Notes: generated from the sequence alone by a model not told the origin. Shown: positions 50,800 to 60,260, numbered from the stretch's first letter. The stretch is 64,000 nt of DNA from Comamonas sp. JUb58 (GCF_004364775.1 NZ_SOAL01000001.1:310001-374000), one strand, 5' to 3'. Program-made: numbers and translations.

Positions 50800-51606
50800 T
50801 CAAACGGCAGCGGCCTGGCCGCGCAGGCTTTGCAGCGCATGCAAAATCTCCAGCCGCATCGCGGCAATGCGCTCGTCGTCCATGCGCCGGGGGTGGGCGA
50901 TGTCGATGCGCCAGCTCTGCACGATGCGGCCGGCACCGGCCTGCACATCGGGCGTGCTGCCCATCAGCAGCACCCGGTCTGCCACCAGCAGCGCCTCGTC
51001 AATGTCGTGGGTGACGAGCAGCGCCGCGGTATGCCAGCGGTGCACCACCTCGACCAGTAGCGCCTGCATATCGCTGCGGGTCAGCACATCCAGCGCCGAG
51101 AAAGGCTCATCGGCCAGCAGCAGGCGCGGCTCACGCGCCAACGCCCGGGCAAGCGCCGCACGCTGGGCCATGCCGCCCGAGAGCTGCGCCGGAAACAGCC
51201 GCTCCTTGCCCTTCAAGCCCACCGCCTCCATGCTGGCCTGCACGCGCTGCGCAATTGCCTGCTGCGTGGCCTTGGGCTGGTGCTTGAAGTCCAGGCCAAA
51301 GGCCACGTTGTCCTGCACATTCAACCAGGGCAGCAAGCTGGCCTGCTGGAACACCACGGCCGCACGGGGGTGCGGCGCGCGCAAAGGCGCATCCAGAAAC
51401 TGCAGGGCCCCCGCATCGGGCGGCTGCAAGCCCGCCAGGGTGCGCAGCAAGGTCGATTTGCCGCAGCCACTGCCGCCCAGCAGCGCCACAATCTCCTGGC
51501 TGTCGATATCGATGTCGATGCCGGCAAACACCGGCTGGCCCGCCTGGTAGCCATAGGCCAGACCCCGGCCCTGAAGCGCTTGGCTAGGTACAAGGCTTGC
51601 CGTCAT
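50800..51606 (-). CDS. ABC transporter ATP-binding protein (SsuB/TauB type)
   Basis: A 268-aa ATPase: Walker A GGSGCGKSTLLRTL, Q-loop VVFQQASLLPWL, signature LSGGMAQRAALARAL, Walker B LLLADEPFSALD, switch His in LVTHDIDEAL. The PWLNV segment after the Q-loop is typical of the nitrate/sulfonate class. Its start overlaps the flavoprotein-gene stop by 4 bp. Confidence 0.93.
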   Translation of the reverse strand: MTASLVPSQALQGRGLAYGYQAGQPVFAGIDIDIDSQEIVALLGGSGCGKSTLLRTLAGLQPPDAGALQFLDAPLRAPHPRAAVVFQQASLLPWLNVQDNVAFGLDFKHQPKATQQAIAQRVQASMEAVGLKGKERLFPAQLSGGMAQRAALARALAREPRLLLADEPFSALDVLTRSDMQALLVEVVHRWHTAALLVTHDIDEALLVADRVLLMGSTPDVQAGAGRIVQSWRIDIAHPRRMDDERIAAMRLEILHALQSLRGQAAAV

Positions 51607-52691
51607 GCCGCCACCTGCGGGGCATGCTGGGCCAGTTCGCCTTCGAGCTGGGTCAGGCTAGGCGTGACGATCGGGATAAAGGCCGACTCGCGCCAGCGGC
51701 GGCCAAAGTCGGGCTGCTGGTCCTGCAGATAGGCGCGGCCTCCGGTGGCCTGCAGCTCCAGCTGCAGGGCGTCTTGCACGATGCCCGCCAGGCGCATGCG
51801 CAGCGCAAACAGCGGACTGACATCGGCGACCCAGCGGTCATCCAGCACACCGTCCAACAGCGCTGCCTCCACCTGGCCCAGGGTCTTTTGTGCCTCGCTC
51901 ACGCGGCCGTGCAAGGGGCCACGTGCGCCGCCGCCCTGGGCAGCCGCCTGCAAGGCGGCCCGCGCCAGGCCGATCGACAACGCACACTGCATGCCCAAAA
52001 ATCCCGGGCGTGCCGCCTTCAGATACGGTGGTCCGGCCTGGGCCAGCAGCGCCTGGGCGGGCACCACCACCTGGTTCAGCTGCAGCGCAGCGGTGTTGCT
52101 GGCACGCATGCCCAGCAGGTCCAGATCGGGCGAGCGCACCAGACCGGGCAGGCCACTCTCCAGCGCCATCACCATCGGCAGGCCGCCGCCTTCGGGTTGC
52201 ACCGCAGCGGCCACGACAAAGCCCTGGCTGCGCACGTTGGACACCCAAGGCAGCAGGCCATCCAGGCTCCAGCCCTGCTCCAATGGCTTGGCCTGCACCT
52301 GCAAGGTCTCGATGCGCGACAAAAACTTGATCACATTCGAGAGGCCGACCGCGCCCGCGATATCGCCGCGCAGCAAGGCATCCCACCAGCGCTCGCGTGC
52401 GGCCTCATTGCCGCTGGCCTGAAGGTAGTGGATAAAGGCGCGCTGGCTCCAGAACACAAAGGCGCTGGTCAGCGACAGGCTGGCCACCTCGGTGATCGCG
52501 GCAATGGCATCGCGCACATCACCGCCATGGCCGCCTTGCGCGACCGGCAGGCCGGTGCGCAGCAGGTCATGGTGGGCCAGCATGGGCAGCACGGTGCTGG
52601 CCAGCTCGGCCTGGGTATCGAGCACAAAGGCGCGTTGCGCAATATCGCTGCGGGCGCTTTCAGTCAACAAGGGGCTGCGGGTGAGGCTCAT
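51603..52691 (-). CDS. Acyl-CoA-dehydrogenase-like flavoprotein of the ABC operon
   Basis: A 362-aa protein of the acyl-CoA dehydrogenase superfamily, in the branch of SfnB/DszC-like monooxygenase or desulfurising enzymes rather than fatty-acid oxidation. Landmarks: GDIAGAVGLSNVIKFLSRIE, LLGMRASNTAALQLNQVVVP, and a helical C-terminus (AGIVQDALQLELQATGGRAY). First in the operon with an SsuABC-type importer, it may process the imported compound. The ATG 52691 is chosen; a longer in-frame start adds eight dissimilar residues. Confidence 0.8.
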   Translation of the reverse strand: MSLTRSPLLTESARSDIAQRAFVLDTQAELASTVLPMLAHHDLLRTGLPVAQGGHGGDVRDAIAAITEVASLSLTSAFVFWSQRAFIHYLQASGNEAARERWWDALLRGDIAGAVGLSNVIKFLSRIETLQVQAKPLEQGWSLDGLLPWVSNVRSQGFVVAAAVQPEGGGLPMVMALESGLPGLVRSPDLDLLGMRASNTAALQLNQVVVPAQALLAQAGPPYLKAARPGFLGMQCALSIGLARAALQAAAQGGGARGPLHGRVSEAQKTLGQVEAALLDGVLDDRWVADVSPLFALRMRLAGIVQDALQLELQATGGRAYLQDQQPDFGRRWRESAFIPIVTPSLTQLEGELAQHAPQVAA

Positions 52692-52937
52692 GGTGCAACA
52701 GGGCCGGCCAGGCATGCTTGGACCTACCGGCTGCTGCTGCCAGCCCGCAAAGAAACCCGGTTGGAGCGCATCAGTCGCATGGTCAGTTGCCGGACCGGCA
52801 AAAAGTCATGGGGAGCGCGCGGGCAGGTCCCGCGCGAGGATGCTGCAGTCTAACGCAACTGCTTTATAGGCTTATTTGATCTAGCGCAGGTGGGCCCGGC
52901 TTGCACCGTGCTACCAACCATGCCAGGCCACATCCAG

Positions 52938-55082
52938 TCATCGCGCGGGCAAGGCCAGGGCGCGCAGCCATGCCTCACGCATCTGCGCCTCCAGCGCCAG
53001 CAGGCTCTCGGGCGAGCCGCCTCCGCCCACCGCCTGCATGTTCTGCAGCTGCTGCTGCAGCTCAGGCTTGGCCAGCACCTGGGCGATGGCTTGCTGCAGT
53101 GTGCGGTTGGCAGCGGCATCGGAGTTAGCTGCGGCCCAGAGGATGAAGTGGTCGTAGACCGCTAAGCCCGCCAGCGAGGCATGGGCGCCCAGCGTGGGCC
53201 AGACGACCCCATCCAGGCTTTGCGGATGGCCCGGATCGGCCGTGCTGCCCAGCACCCGCAGCTGGCCACCTCGCACTGCCGAGGCCACGCCATTGACGGG
53301 TGCCAGCACCAGCTCCACCGCATGCGCCTGGGTCAGCACATCGGAGTCGGGGTACCTGCCGGGGAAGACCACGCGGCGCAGATCCACACCGCTGCGCGCC
53401 AGCAGCTCGGCCCATGCCAGCTGCCCGACCCAGCCATCGTCACCCGTGCCCACACGCAGCGCACCCGGATGGGCCCGCGCATAGGCCAGCAAGTTGTCGG
53501 TGTTGCCAATGCCCAGCGCATCGGCCTGCGTACTGTCAATGGCCAGCACCCAGGGCTGCGATGCGACCACGGTCACTGGCAGCAGCGATCGCAGCGCGGT
53601 ATCGATGGGCGGCCCTTGGTGCAGGCCGGGGATGCCGCCGCGCGGCAGGGTCATGGCTGTGAACAGCAGCCGGCGATTGCCGCCGTCGGCGGCCAGGCGC
53701 TCGTAGTCGGCCACGCTGGCATCGGGCAGATGCTTGACCTCCACCTGGCGGCCCAGCAGCGCTGGCAACTGCGTCGCCAATATCTGGGCAAAGTAGGCAT
53801 TGCGGCCACCGGCGGGCGATGGCACGGTGATCTGCAGCGGCAGCTGCGCCTGCGGCGCCAGCCACTGGCCGGCATCGTTCATCAGGCCATAGCGGATGGC
53901 CCACTGCCCGGCGGTCGATGGATTGCGCACCAAGGCCTGGGCCACCCAATAGCGGCCCATGCGCCAGTACTGCCGAATCATCGGCCACTCATCTTGCCAG
54001 CCGGGCGGGCGCCAGTCCTCGGCAAACAGCGCCGTCACCACCGCATAGCCATGGCGAAAGCGGCGCGCCGCATGGAACTGCGGCGCAATCACCCATTGGC
54101 CCCGCGCATTCTGGTAGCCCCAGCGCCCGGTGGCAGCGTCCTTAACGGGCCGCAGCCCCTCCCCACCCTGGCTGCGCTGCAGGCGCTGCCAGCGGCATAC
54201 CCGGGGCGTGCTGGCGTCTCGCTGCAGGCGCAGCCCGGCATTGCTGCACAGCTGGATGCGGCGCTGCGCCGTCGCATCGGGCAGATCGCCAAAAGTGAAG
54301 GGAATCACCATGCGCCCCTGCGGATCGATCACACCGGAGCCGAGCGAGCCCGGTGTCACGATCTGCTTTTTGTAGTCCATCCACTGCGCGGTGGTGATAT
54401 CACTGGGCGGCACCGGCGCCAGCCAGCGGCCCCGGGCATCGCGCAGGCCCGGCTGCGCATACACCAAATCCAGCTTCAGGTCCGACGCCAAGGGCCGGGC
54501 GTCACCCGGCATCAGATAGGCGACGGCATCGGGGGAGAACACCTGGCCCGTGGTGCTGCCATCGCAGCGGACCGGTGGCACGGCCCAGTGGCCTTGCGCA
54601 TCCAGGCGCCCATAGGCGGTGGTCGCTTCTCGCCGGCCATGGGGCTTGTGCTGCACCAGCCAGACCTTGGTAGCGGGCTGCAGCACGTTGTTCACGCTGG
54701 AGTTGTTGTGGGAATCCACCCGTACCACCTGCCAGCGGCCATCACAGAAGCTGCGTGCGGAAGGCGCCAGAAAAAGTGTGTGCCCCTCCAAGGCATCGAA
54801 CAAGGCGGGCGCCAGTCCCGTGTTGGGGTCCGGGTTCAGGCTCAGCCAATGCAGGCGATCCATGTGTCGGGGATCAGCGCCGATCTGGAACATGAAAATC
54901 TCGGCCCAGGGTGGCGCAGACGAGGCCACGGGCTGCAGTTGCCAGTGCGGCTGCATCGGCATCGCGCGCTCAGGGTGGGCATACAGATCCTGGTAAGCAG
55001 GCGGCGCAGCCTGGGTGCTGACCACGCCGAGGCTGCATGCCAGCAGCCCCAGCCAGGCGCGCAAGCGCAGCAGGGCTTTCAT
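52938..55082 (-). CDS. Exported WG-repeat / Bug (TctC)-domain fusion protein
   Basis: A 714-aa exported protein. A signal peptide (ALLRLRAWLGLLACSLGVVS, cleavage near TQA) leads to an N-terminal region with several WG-type repeats (about residues 180-400; clearest GRWGYQNARGQWVIAPQFHA near residue 317), and from about residue 410 a complete Bug/TctC-type solute-binding domain (LQITVPSPAGGRNAYFAQIL, then RVGTGDDGWVGQLAWAELL, LVLAPVNGVASAVRGGQ). I know no described protein with this order. It lies between a sulfonate-type operon and the monooxygenase operon. No transporter genes of the TTT family adjoin. Ligand and role are unknown. Confidence 0.75.
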   Translation of the reverse strand: MKALLRLRAWLGLLACSLGVVSTQAAPPAYQDLYAHPERAMPMQPHWQLQPVASSAPPWAEIFMFQIGADPRHMDRLHWLSLNPDPNTGLAPALFDALEGHTLFLAPSARSFCDGRWQVVRVDSHNNSSVNNVLQPATKVWLVQHKPHGRREATTAYGRLDAQGHWAVPPVRCDGSTTGQVFSPDAVAYLMPGDARPLASDLKLDLVYAQPGLRDARGRWLAPVPPSDITTAQWMDYKKQIVTPGSLGSGVIDPQGRMVIPFTFGDLPDATAQRRIQLCSNAGLRLQRDASTPRVCRWQRLQRSQGGEGLRPVKDAATGRWGYQNARGQWVIAPQFHAARRFRHGYAVVTALFAEDWRPPGWQDEWPMIRQYWRMGRYWVAQALVRNPSTAGQWAIRYGLMNDAGQWLAPQAQLPLQITVPSPAGGRNAYFAQILATQLPALLGRQVEVKHLPDASVADYERLAADGGNRRLLFTAMTLPRGGIPGLHQGPPIDTALRSLLPVTVVASQPWVLAIDSTQADALGIGNTDNLLAYARAHPGALRVGTGDDGWVGQLAWAELLARSGVDLRRVVFPGRYPDSDVLTQAHAVELVLAPVNGVASAVRGGQLRVLGSTADPGHPQSLDGVVWPTLGAHASLAGLAVYDHFILWAAANSDAAANRTLQQAIAQVLAKPELQQQLQNMQAVGGGGSPESLLALEAQMREAWLRALALPAR

Positions 55083-55236
55083 ACCGGGCCACCGGCCAGC
55101 CAGCTGGACGCCGATGGCGGCTGTGGCAAGCCGCTGCGAGAGATGCAGAAGAAGGAGCATGGAGGCCATGGACAGAAGGGGATACAGCGCCAAAGTATCC
55201 GCTTTTTCTGCGCCCGCCCGGCACCGGACCCGCCCC

Positions 55237-55284
55237 AAAAAAACCTGGGGGCCTGCGCGCTGTTGCGCAAGGCAGGCTCCCAGG
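55237..55284 (-). terminator. Strong terminator of the monooxygenase/importer operon
   Basis: Reverse strand: CCTGGG-GCCTGC (one bulge) pairs with GCAGGC-CCCAGG around a 15-nt loop, then seven T residues. It lies 12 bp after the last operon stop. Confidence 0.85.
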
Positions 55285-55295
55285 GCTTGGCCTGC

Positions 55296-55907
55296 TTAGG
55301 CCTGCGCAGCTTCCAGCGCGGGCTCGCCCAGGCTCAGCATCAGCCGGTTGGCCCAGTTGAAGAAGGCCGCGCCTTGCAGCGCATCGGCAATCGCATAGTC
55401 GTCCAGCCCGTTCTGGCGCAGGCCGTCGATATGGCCGGCATCCAGCGCCAGAGGGGTCTCGGTCAACGCTACCGAGGCGGCAACGATTGCGTTCCAGCGT
55501 GGGCCCAGATCGGCCTGCACCCCTAGGTCCAACAGCTTTTGCACATCCTCTTCGCGGCGCGAGAAATGCGAGGCAAAGCGCGCATGCACCGAGGCGCAGT
55601 AAATGCAGCCGTTGAGCCGGGAGGTGGCCGCAGCGGCCAGCTCGCGCTCGGCGCGGGGCAGGCCTCCGTCGGGGTTGTAGAAGATGTCCTTGTCAGTGCG
55701 GGTGCGCGCGCCCAGGGTGTCAGGGTCACGGGCCAGCAGCCGAAAGTATGGCGACTTGGCACGCGAGGCATCCACCAGGCCTTCAAAATGCCTGGGGGTC
55801 AGCTCCTCCTCCGGCAAGGGTTCAATCCAGGGCAGCCAGTCCAGTTGGGCTTGGGTAAAGACCTGGGGTTCGGTGCTGTTCGGGTAGTGCAAGGTTTGCT
55901 CGCTCAT
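55296..55907 (-). CDS. AhpD/CMD-like alkylhydroperoxidase domain protein (Avi_7169-like)
   Basis: A 203-aa protein of the carboxymuconolactone-decarboxylase/AhpD fold. The redox motif CIYCASVHA (CxxCxxxH) lies near residue 97. Landmarks before and after are LPWIEPLPEEELTPRHFEGL and ALQGAAFFNWANRLMLSLG. From memory this fits the Avi_7169-type family, a genome partner of the KPN_01858-type monooxygenase and its importer. Its ATG overlaps the CMD-gene stop by 4 bp. Likely reduces a peroxide or sulfenate intermediate, by inference. Confidence 0.85.
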   Translation of the reverse strand: MSEQTLHYPNSTEPQVFTQAQLDWLPWIEPLPEEELTPRHFEGLVDASRAKSPYFRLLARDPDTLGARTRTDKDIFYNPDGGLPRAERELAAAATSRLNGCIYCASVHARFASHFSRREEDVQKLLDLGVQADLGPRWNAIVAASVALTETPLALDAGHIDGLRQNGLDDYAIADALQGAAFFNWANRLMLSLGEPALEAAQA

Positions 55908-56572
55908 GCAGCGTTCTCCTCGGCGGTGGGTTGTTGGGTAGCGGTGGATGGCGCCGGATGGGCCTGCAGCAGGCGCAGGCCCGCGACCACACGGATCTGA
56001 AAGGCCAGGAAGGACACCAGCTGCGACAGCACCACGATGTCGGTCGCCGTCCAACCCGCATCCAGCAAGGCCTGCAGATGCGCGGGCTGGGCATCACGGG
56101 GGTGGAAGGCCAGCAGATGTGCATGCGCTAGGCCGGCCGACAGGCGCTCGCCCAGCACAGCGCGGCTCTGCGCGCCCACCGCATAGACCGGGCGGGCCTG
56201 GTCTTCGGCGCTCAAGGGGCCTTTGGGGTACTGACCATAAGGTCCGCGCGCCAGGCCTTGCGCCACTTCGGCATCAATGGCCTTGCCCAGCGCCAGGCTG
56301 GCCTGGGTGGACAGCGCATCGCGGTAAAAGCGCTGCACCTGCGGCTGCTGGTGCAGACCGGCCACAAAGGCGGCAACGGCCAGGCGCTCGTCCAGCGGCC
56401 AATGGCTGCTGAGCGGCGCGCGGGGCGCCAACAGCGTCAGAAAGCTTTGCTGGGCCTGCTCACGTGCCTGCAGGCGGTGGCGGCGCACGGCATCCAGATG
56501 GCTGCCCGGCGCTATGCCGGCGAGCTGGTCAATCACATCATCGCCAAGCGATGGGTTCCATGCAGAAGTCAT
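55904..56572 (-). CDS. CMD-domain protein (Avi_7170-like)
   Basis: A 222-aa protein of the CMD/AhpD superfamily: GDDVIDQLAGIAPGSHLDAV at the N-terminus, FVAGLHQQPQVQRFYRDAL in the middle, and WTATDIVVLSQLVSFLAFQI near the end. The CxxC motif is absent, so it may be a structural partner of the neighbouring AhpD-like protein (4-bp overlap). Family assignment from memory and context. Confidence 0.8.
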   Translation of the reverse strand: MTSAWNPSLGDDVIDQLAGIAPGSHLDAVRRHRLQAREQAQQSFLTLLAPRAPLSSHWPLDERLAVAAFVAGLHQQPQVQRFYRDALSTQASLALGKAIDAEVAQGLARGPYGQYPKGPLSAEDQARPVYAVGAQSRAVLGERLSAGLAHAHLLAFHPRDAQPAHLQALLDAGWTATDIVVLSQLVSFLAFQIRVVAGLRLLQAHPAPSTATQQPTAEENAA

Positions 56573-56592
56573 AGCAGTATCACTCCAAAAAA

Positions 56593-57699
56593 TCAGGCCA
56601 GTGCCGGTACCGGCACGGGGAAAGAGGCGGTCGCGGGTGGTGCCAGCGCGTCCTCGCGCCGCCAGCCCAGCGCCGGCGCCACGTACTGCGCGGTCAGCGC
56701 AATCGAGCGCAGGATGTCGGCATGCGGCGGGTCGATCGAATGCACCTGGAAGGAGATATCGGTCGCCCGCGCCAGCGCGCTATCGGCGCGCAGCGAGGCA
56801 ATCACCTCATCGGGCGTGCCCACATGCACGTCGTAGGCGGCCAGCAGCTGTGCCAGCGGTGCATCCGCCCCCCATTGGCTCGCCGGGCCGCCCGGGTTGG
56901 CAGCGGCGGCTCGCGCCAGGCTGCGGCGCAGTCCCAGCTCGGCCAGCTGCAAGGCACGCTGGCGGTCTTCGGCCACAAACAAGGTGCGCGATCCCAGGAT
57001 GCGCGGCACGGCACCTGTCGGCAATGCGGCCAGGTAGGTGTCGATCAAGGGGTTCTGGATGTCGGCCAGGCTTGCACCGGGCGCCTCGGCGCTGCGCGGC
57101 TGGGTGCGTGACAGCATCAGCCCGTCGCCAGCCAGGCCGGCGCGCTCGGCACCGGCGGCCGAGAACGTGGCCTGCCAGATGCGCGACAACAGCTGCGGCC
57201 CAGCCGGGTAGAGGCGATCGCCGCCGGGCAGCGGCAGCCCCGCCCAGGCATTGCGCAGCACGGCCAGGTGCTGCGCATAGATGCGGGCACGGTCGTCACT
57301 GCGCAGGCCAAAGGCGCTAAAGGATTCGGGCGTGCCACCGGTGCCCACGCCAAACTCCAGGCGGCCAGCGGACAGCAGATCCAGCACCACCGCGTCTTCG
57401 GCCACGCGGATGGGGTTCTCCATTGGCAAGGTGACAATGCCGGTGCCCAGGCGGATGCGCTGGGTGCGCGCCGCCACATGGCTCAAAAACACCAGCGGTG
57501 CAGGCAGGCCGCCCTCGGCTTCATGAAAGTGGTGCTGCGCCACCCAGGCGGTGTCAAAGCCATGGGCCTCGGCATGCTGGATCTGCTCGGTCACCAGGCG
57601 GTAGCGCTCGGCGGCGCTGGCCTGGTCCAGCAGGCGGCTGAAAAAACCCAGGCGTTTTCTAGGCGGCAAGGGCAGGGAGAGGCTCTGGTTCATAGGCAT
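56593..57699 (-). CDS. Luciferase-like FMN-dependent monooxygenase (KPN_01858-like)
   Basis: A 368-aa LLM-class flavin monooxygenase with a TIM-barrel pattern: KRLGFFSRLLDQASAAERYR, FDTAWVAQHHFHEAEGGLP, RIRLGTGIVTLPMENPIRVA, and GRLEFGVGTGGTPESFSAFG. The family oxygenates substrates with FMNH2 and O2, often splitting C-S bonds (SsuD, SfnG relatives). Its start overlaps the upstream ATPase gene by 41 bp. Operon context implies the substrate is what the importer brings in. Confidence 0.88.
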   Translation of the reverse strand: MPMNQSLSLPLPPRKRLGFFSRLLDQASAAERYRLVTEQIQHAEAHGFDTAWVAQHHFHEAEGGLPAPLVFLSHVAARTQRIRLGTGIVTLPMENPIRVAEDAVVLDLLSAGRLEFGVGTGGTPESFSAFGLRSDDRARIYAQHLAVLRNAWAGLPLPGGDRLYPAGPQLLSRIWQATFSAAGAERAGLAGDGLMLSRTQPRSAEAPGASLADIQNPLIDTYLAALPTGAVPRILGSRTLFVAEDRQRALQLAELGLRRSLARAAAANPGGPASQWGADAPLAQLLAAYDVHVGTPDEVIASLRADSALARATDISFQVHSIDPPHADILRSIALTAQYVAPALGWRREDALAPPATASFPVPVPALA

Positions 57700-59302
57700 G
57701 CTTTTTTCCGGGAATGGCGGCGATCAGCTCGCGCGTATAGGCACTGCTGGGGCGCGAGAACACCTCGTCCACCGGCCCGGCATCGACCTGGCGACCGCCC
57801 TGCAGCACCGAGACGGTGTCGGCAATCTGGCGCACCACGGCCAGGTCGTGCGAGATAAAGAGATAGGTCAGTTGCAGCTCGCGCTGCAGCTGGTCGAGCA
57901 GCGCCAGAATCTGCGCCTGCACGGTCACATCGAGGGCGGACACGGCCTCGTCCAGCACCAGCACACGCGGCTGCAGAATCAGCGCCCGGGCAATCGCCAC
58001 GCGCTGGCGCCGGCCGCCCGAGAGCGCACGCGGCCGGCGCGTCAGCACTGCGGGCGGCAGGCCTACGCGGGCCAGCATGTCATGCACACGGCGCTCGCGC
58101 TCGGCAGGCGCCAGGCGCTCAAAGTTCAGCAGCGGCTCTTCGATGATCGCGTAGATGCTCTGGCGCGGATCGAGTGAGCTGAACGGGTTCTGGTAGACCA
58201 GCTGCACCGTTTTGCGGAACTGGCGCAAGGCCTCGCCGCGCAAGGCCGTCACATCGATGCCTTCCACCGTGATGTGGCCAGCCGTCGGCTTGCCAAAGCC
58301 GACCACGTCGCGGATGGTCGTGGTCTTGCCCGAGCCGGACTCGCCCACGATGGCATGCGTGCTGCCCCGTGGCACCTCGAACGAGATGCCATCGACCGCG
58401 CGGAACAGGCCGCGCTGGCCCGCCACCGCAAAGTCATGCACCAGATCGCGCACCACAATGGCCGGCTCCGCATCCAGCGCCCTGGGCGCCCGCGCCGGCG
58501 CCGTGCCCAGCGAGGGCGCATCGGCCAGCAACTGGCGCGTGTAGCGGCTTTGCGGATTGCGCAGCACATCGGCCGTGGGCCCCTGCTCCTGGATGCGGCC
58601 CGCCTGCAGCACCACCAGGCGGTTGGCACGGTCGGCGGCCACGCCCAGGTCATGCGTCACCAGCAGCACGGCGGTGCCAAACTCGCGGCGCAAGTCGTCG
58701 ATCAGATCGAGAATGCGGCGCTGCACCGTCACATCGAGCGCGCTGGTGGGCTCATCGGCAATGATCAGCGCAGGCTGCAGCGCAATCGCGATGGCGATCA
58801 GCACGCGCTGCTTCATGCCGCCCGAGAGCTCATGCGGAAACTGGCGCGCGCGCAGCTCGGGCTGCGACAGCCCCACTTTTTGCAGCAGCTCCAGCACGCG
58901 CTGGGCAATCTGCTGTTTGTCGCGCCAGCCATGCAGGCGCAGCATCTCACCGACCTGGTCGCCCACGGTGCGCACCGGGTTCAGCGAAGTGGTCGGGTCC
59001 TGCGGAATCAGGCTGACCACCTTGCCGCGCAGCGCCTGCAATTGGCGCTGCGACCAGCCGGCTACGTCCGTGCCATTGATGCGGATGCTGCCGGCCTGCA
59101 CTCGGCCGTTGTCGGCCAGCAGGCCAATGATGGACTGGGCAGTGGTTGTCTTGCCCGAGCCGGATTCGCCGACCAGGGCCAGCACCTCGCCGGCGGCGAT
59201 GGAGAATGAGACCTCGTGCACGGTGCGCTGCTCGGCCTGGCCATCGTGGTAGGCGATCGACAGGTTCTCGACCTGGAGTACGGGAATGGTGCTGTCCGTC
59301 AT
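57659..59302 (-). CDS. Fused double-domain peptide/nickel-type ABC ATPase
   Basis: A 547-aa protein of two ABC domains (DppD+DppF fused, as in GsiA). First domain: Walker A GESGSGKTTTAQS, signature LSGGMKQRVLIAIAIA, Walker B LIIADEPTSALD. Second domain: GESGSGKTTTIRDVVG, ALSGGRRQRVAIARAL, VLVLDEAVSALD. The Oligo-HPY-type ends after each are visible (QEQGPTADVLRNPQSRYTRQ). Its ATG overlaps the permease stop by 4 bp. Confidence 0.92.
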   Translation of the reverse strand: MTDSTIPVLQVENLSIAYHDGQAEQRTVHEVSFSIAAGEVLALVGESGSGKTTTAQSIIGLLADNGRVQAGSIRINGTDVAGWSQRQLQALRGKVVSLIPQDPTTSLNPVRTVGDQVGEMLRLHGWRDKQQIAQRVLELLQKVGLSQPELRARQFPHELSGGMKQRVLIAIAIALQPALIIADEPTSALDVTVQRRILDLIDDLRREFGTAVLLVTHDLGVAADRANRLVVLQAGRIQEQGPTADVLRNPQSRYTRQLLADAPSLGTAPARAPRALDAEPAIVVRDLVHDFAVAGQRGLFRAVDGISFEVPRGSTHAIVGESGSGKTTTIRDVVGFGKPTAGHITVEGIDVTALRGEALRQFRKTVQLVYQNPFSSLDPRQSIYAIIEEPLLNFERLAPAERERRVHDMLARVGLPPAVLTRRPRALSGGRRQRVAIARALILQPRVLVLDEAVSALDVTVQAQILALLDQLQRELQLTYLFISHDLAVVRQIADTVSVLQGGRQVDAGPVDEVFSRPSSAYTRELIAAIPGKKHAYEPEPLPALAA

Positions 59303-60258
59303 GCGCGCCTCCGGGTCAGATCGGCGCTGATATGGTTGGCCGCCAGCACCACGGCTGCGACCAGCAGGCCGGGCGCGGCCGTCAGCCACCAGGCGGTGGA
59401 GATGTAGTTGCGGCCTTCGGCAATCAACAGGCCCCATTCGGGTGTGGGCGGCGGCGCGCCATAGCCCAGAAAGCCCAGGGTCGAGATCGCCAGAATGGCC
59501 GAGCCAAACTGCAAGGCGGCCAGCGCGATCACCGAGGTCAGCGAATTGGGCAGCACATGGCGCCAGAGCACGGCCGCAAAGCGCCCGCCACTGCCCAGTG
59601 CCGCTTCCACATAGTCAGAGCGGCGCACCCGCACCACTTCCGATCGCACCAGGCGCGCAAAGCTCGCGACCGAGACAATCCCGACGGCCAGCGCCGCATT
59701 CACCGTGCCAAAGCCCAGGATGATGATCACCGACAGCGACAGCAGCAACGAGGGCACGGACAGCAGCACATCGACAAGGCGCATCACCACGTCCTCCACC
59801 CAGCCGCCTGCTGCGCCGGCAACCAGGCCCAGCAGGGTGCCCAGCACCAGGCCCACGCTCACGGCCACAAAGGCACCGCTGAGCGAATGCACCGCGCCAT
59901 AGACCAGGCGCGCATAGCTGTCGCGGCCCAGCGCATCCGTCCCCAGCCAGTGTGCGGCGCTGGGCGCCTGCAGCTGCTGGCCGGCGGTGCCCAGCACCGG
60001 GTTGTAGCTGGTAAACCAGCCCGGCGCGATGGCCCACAGGGCCACCAGCGCCAGCACGCCCCAGGCCAGCAACAGGCCAAATGGCGCGGCACGCAAGCGC
60101 CGCAAGGCGGCAGAGAAGATGGCCGGCAGGCCTGGCGCGGCCAACCGCTGCGGCGCAGCGTGCACTGCAGCGCTGGCTGTGCCACGGGCTGGGCCCAGCA
60201 GGGCCGGCTCGGCGGCCAAGGCCCCCAGGCCGGCGGGTGATGAAGTGCTTGCAGACAT
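59299..60258 (-). CDS. ABC transporter permease (DppC type)
   Basis: A 319-aa permease. It has a long N-terminal Ala-rich region, a first helix (FGLLLAWGVLALVALWAIAP), the family motif HWLGTDALGRDSYARLVYGA, and the EAA loop YVEAALGSGGRFAAVLWRHV. It pairs with the DppB-type permease, 2 bp upstream. Confidence 0.92.
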   Translation of the reverse strand: MSASTSSPAGLGALAAEPALLGPARGTASAAVHAAPQRLAAPGLPAIFSAALRRLRAAPFGLLLAWGVLALVALWAIAPGWFTSYNPVLGTAGQQLQAPSAAHWLGTDALGRDSYARLVYGAVHSLSGAFVAVSVGLVLGTLLGLVAGAAGGWVEDVVMRLVDVLLSVPSLLLSLSVIIILGFGTVNAALAVGIVSVASFARLVRSEVVRVRRSDYVEAALGSGGRFAAVLWRHVLPNSLTSVIALAALQFGSAILAISTLGFLGYGAPPPTPEWGLLIAEGRNYISTAWWLTAAPGLLVAAVVLAANHISADLTRRRA

Positions 60259-60260
60259 GG

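Noticed and set aside
53181..55526. A 781-codon open frame on the + strand opposite the WG/TctC gene
   Set aside because: It mirrors the GC-rich opposite gene; its product is rich in His/Gln/Arg/Gly, has no recognisable domain, and has no ribosome site.
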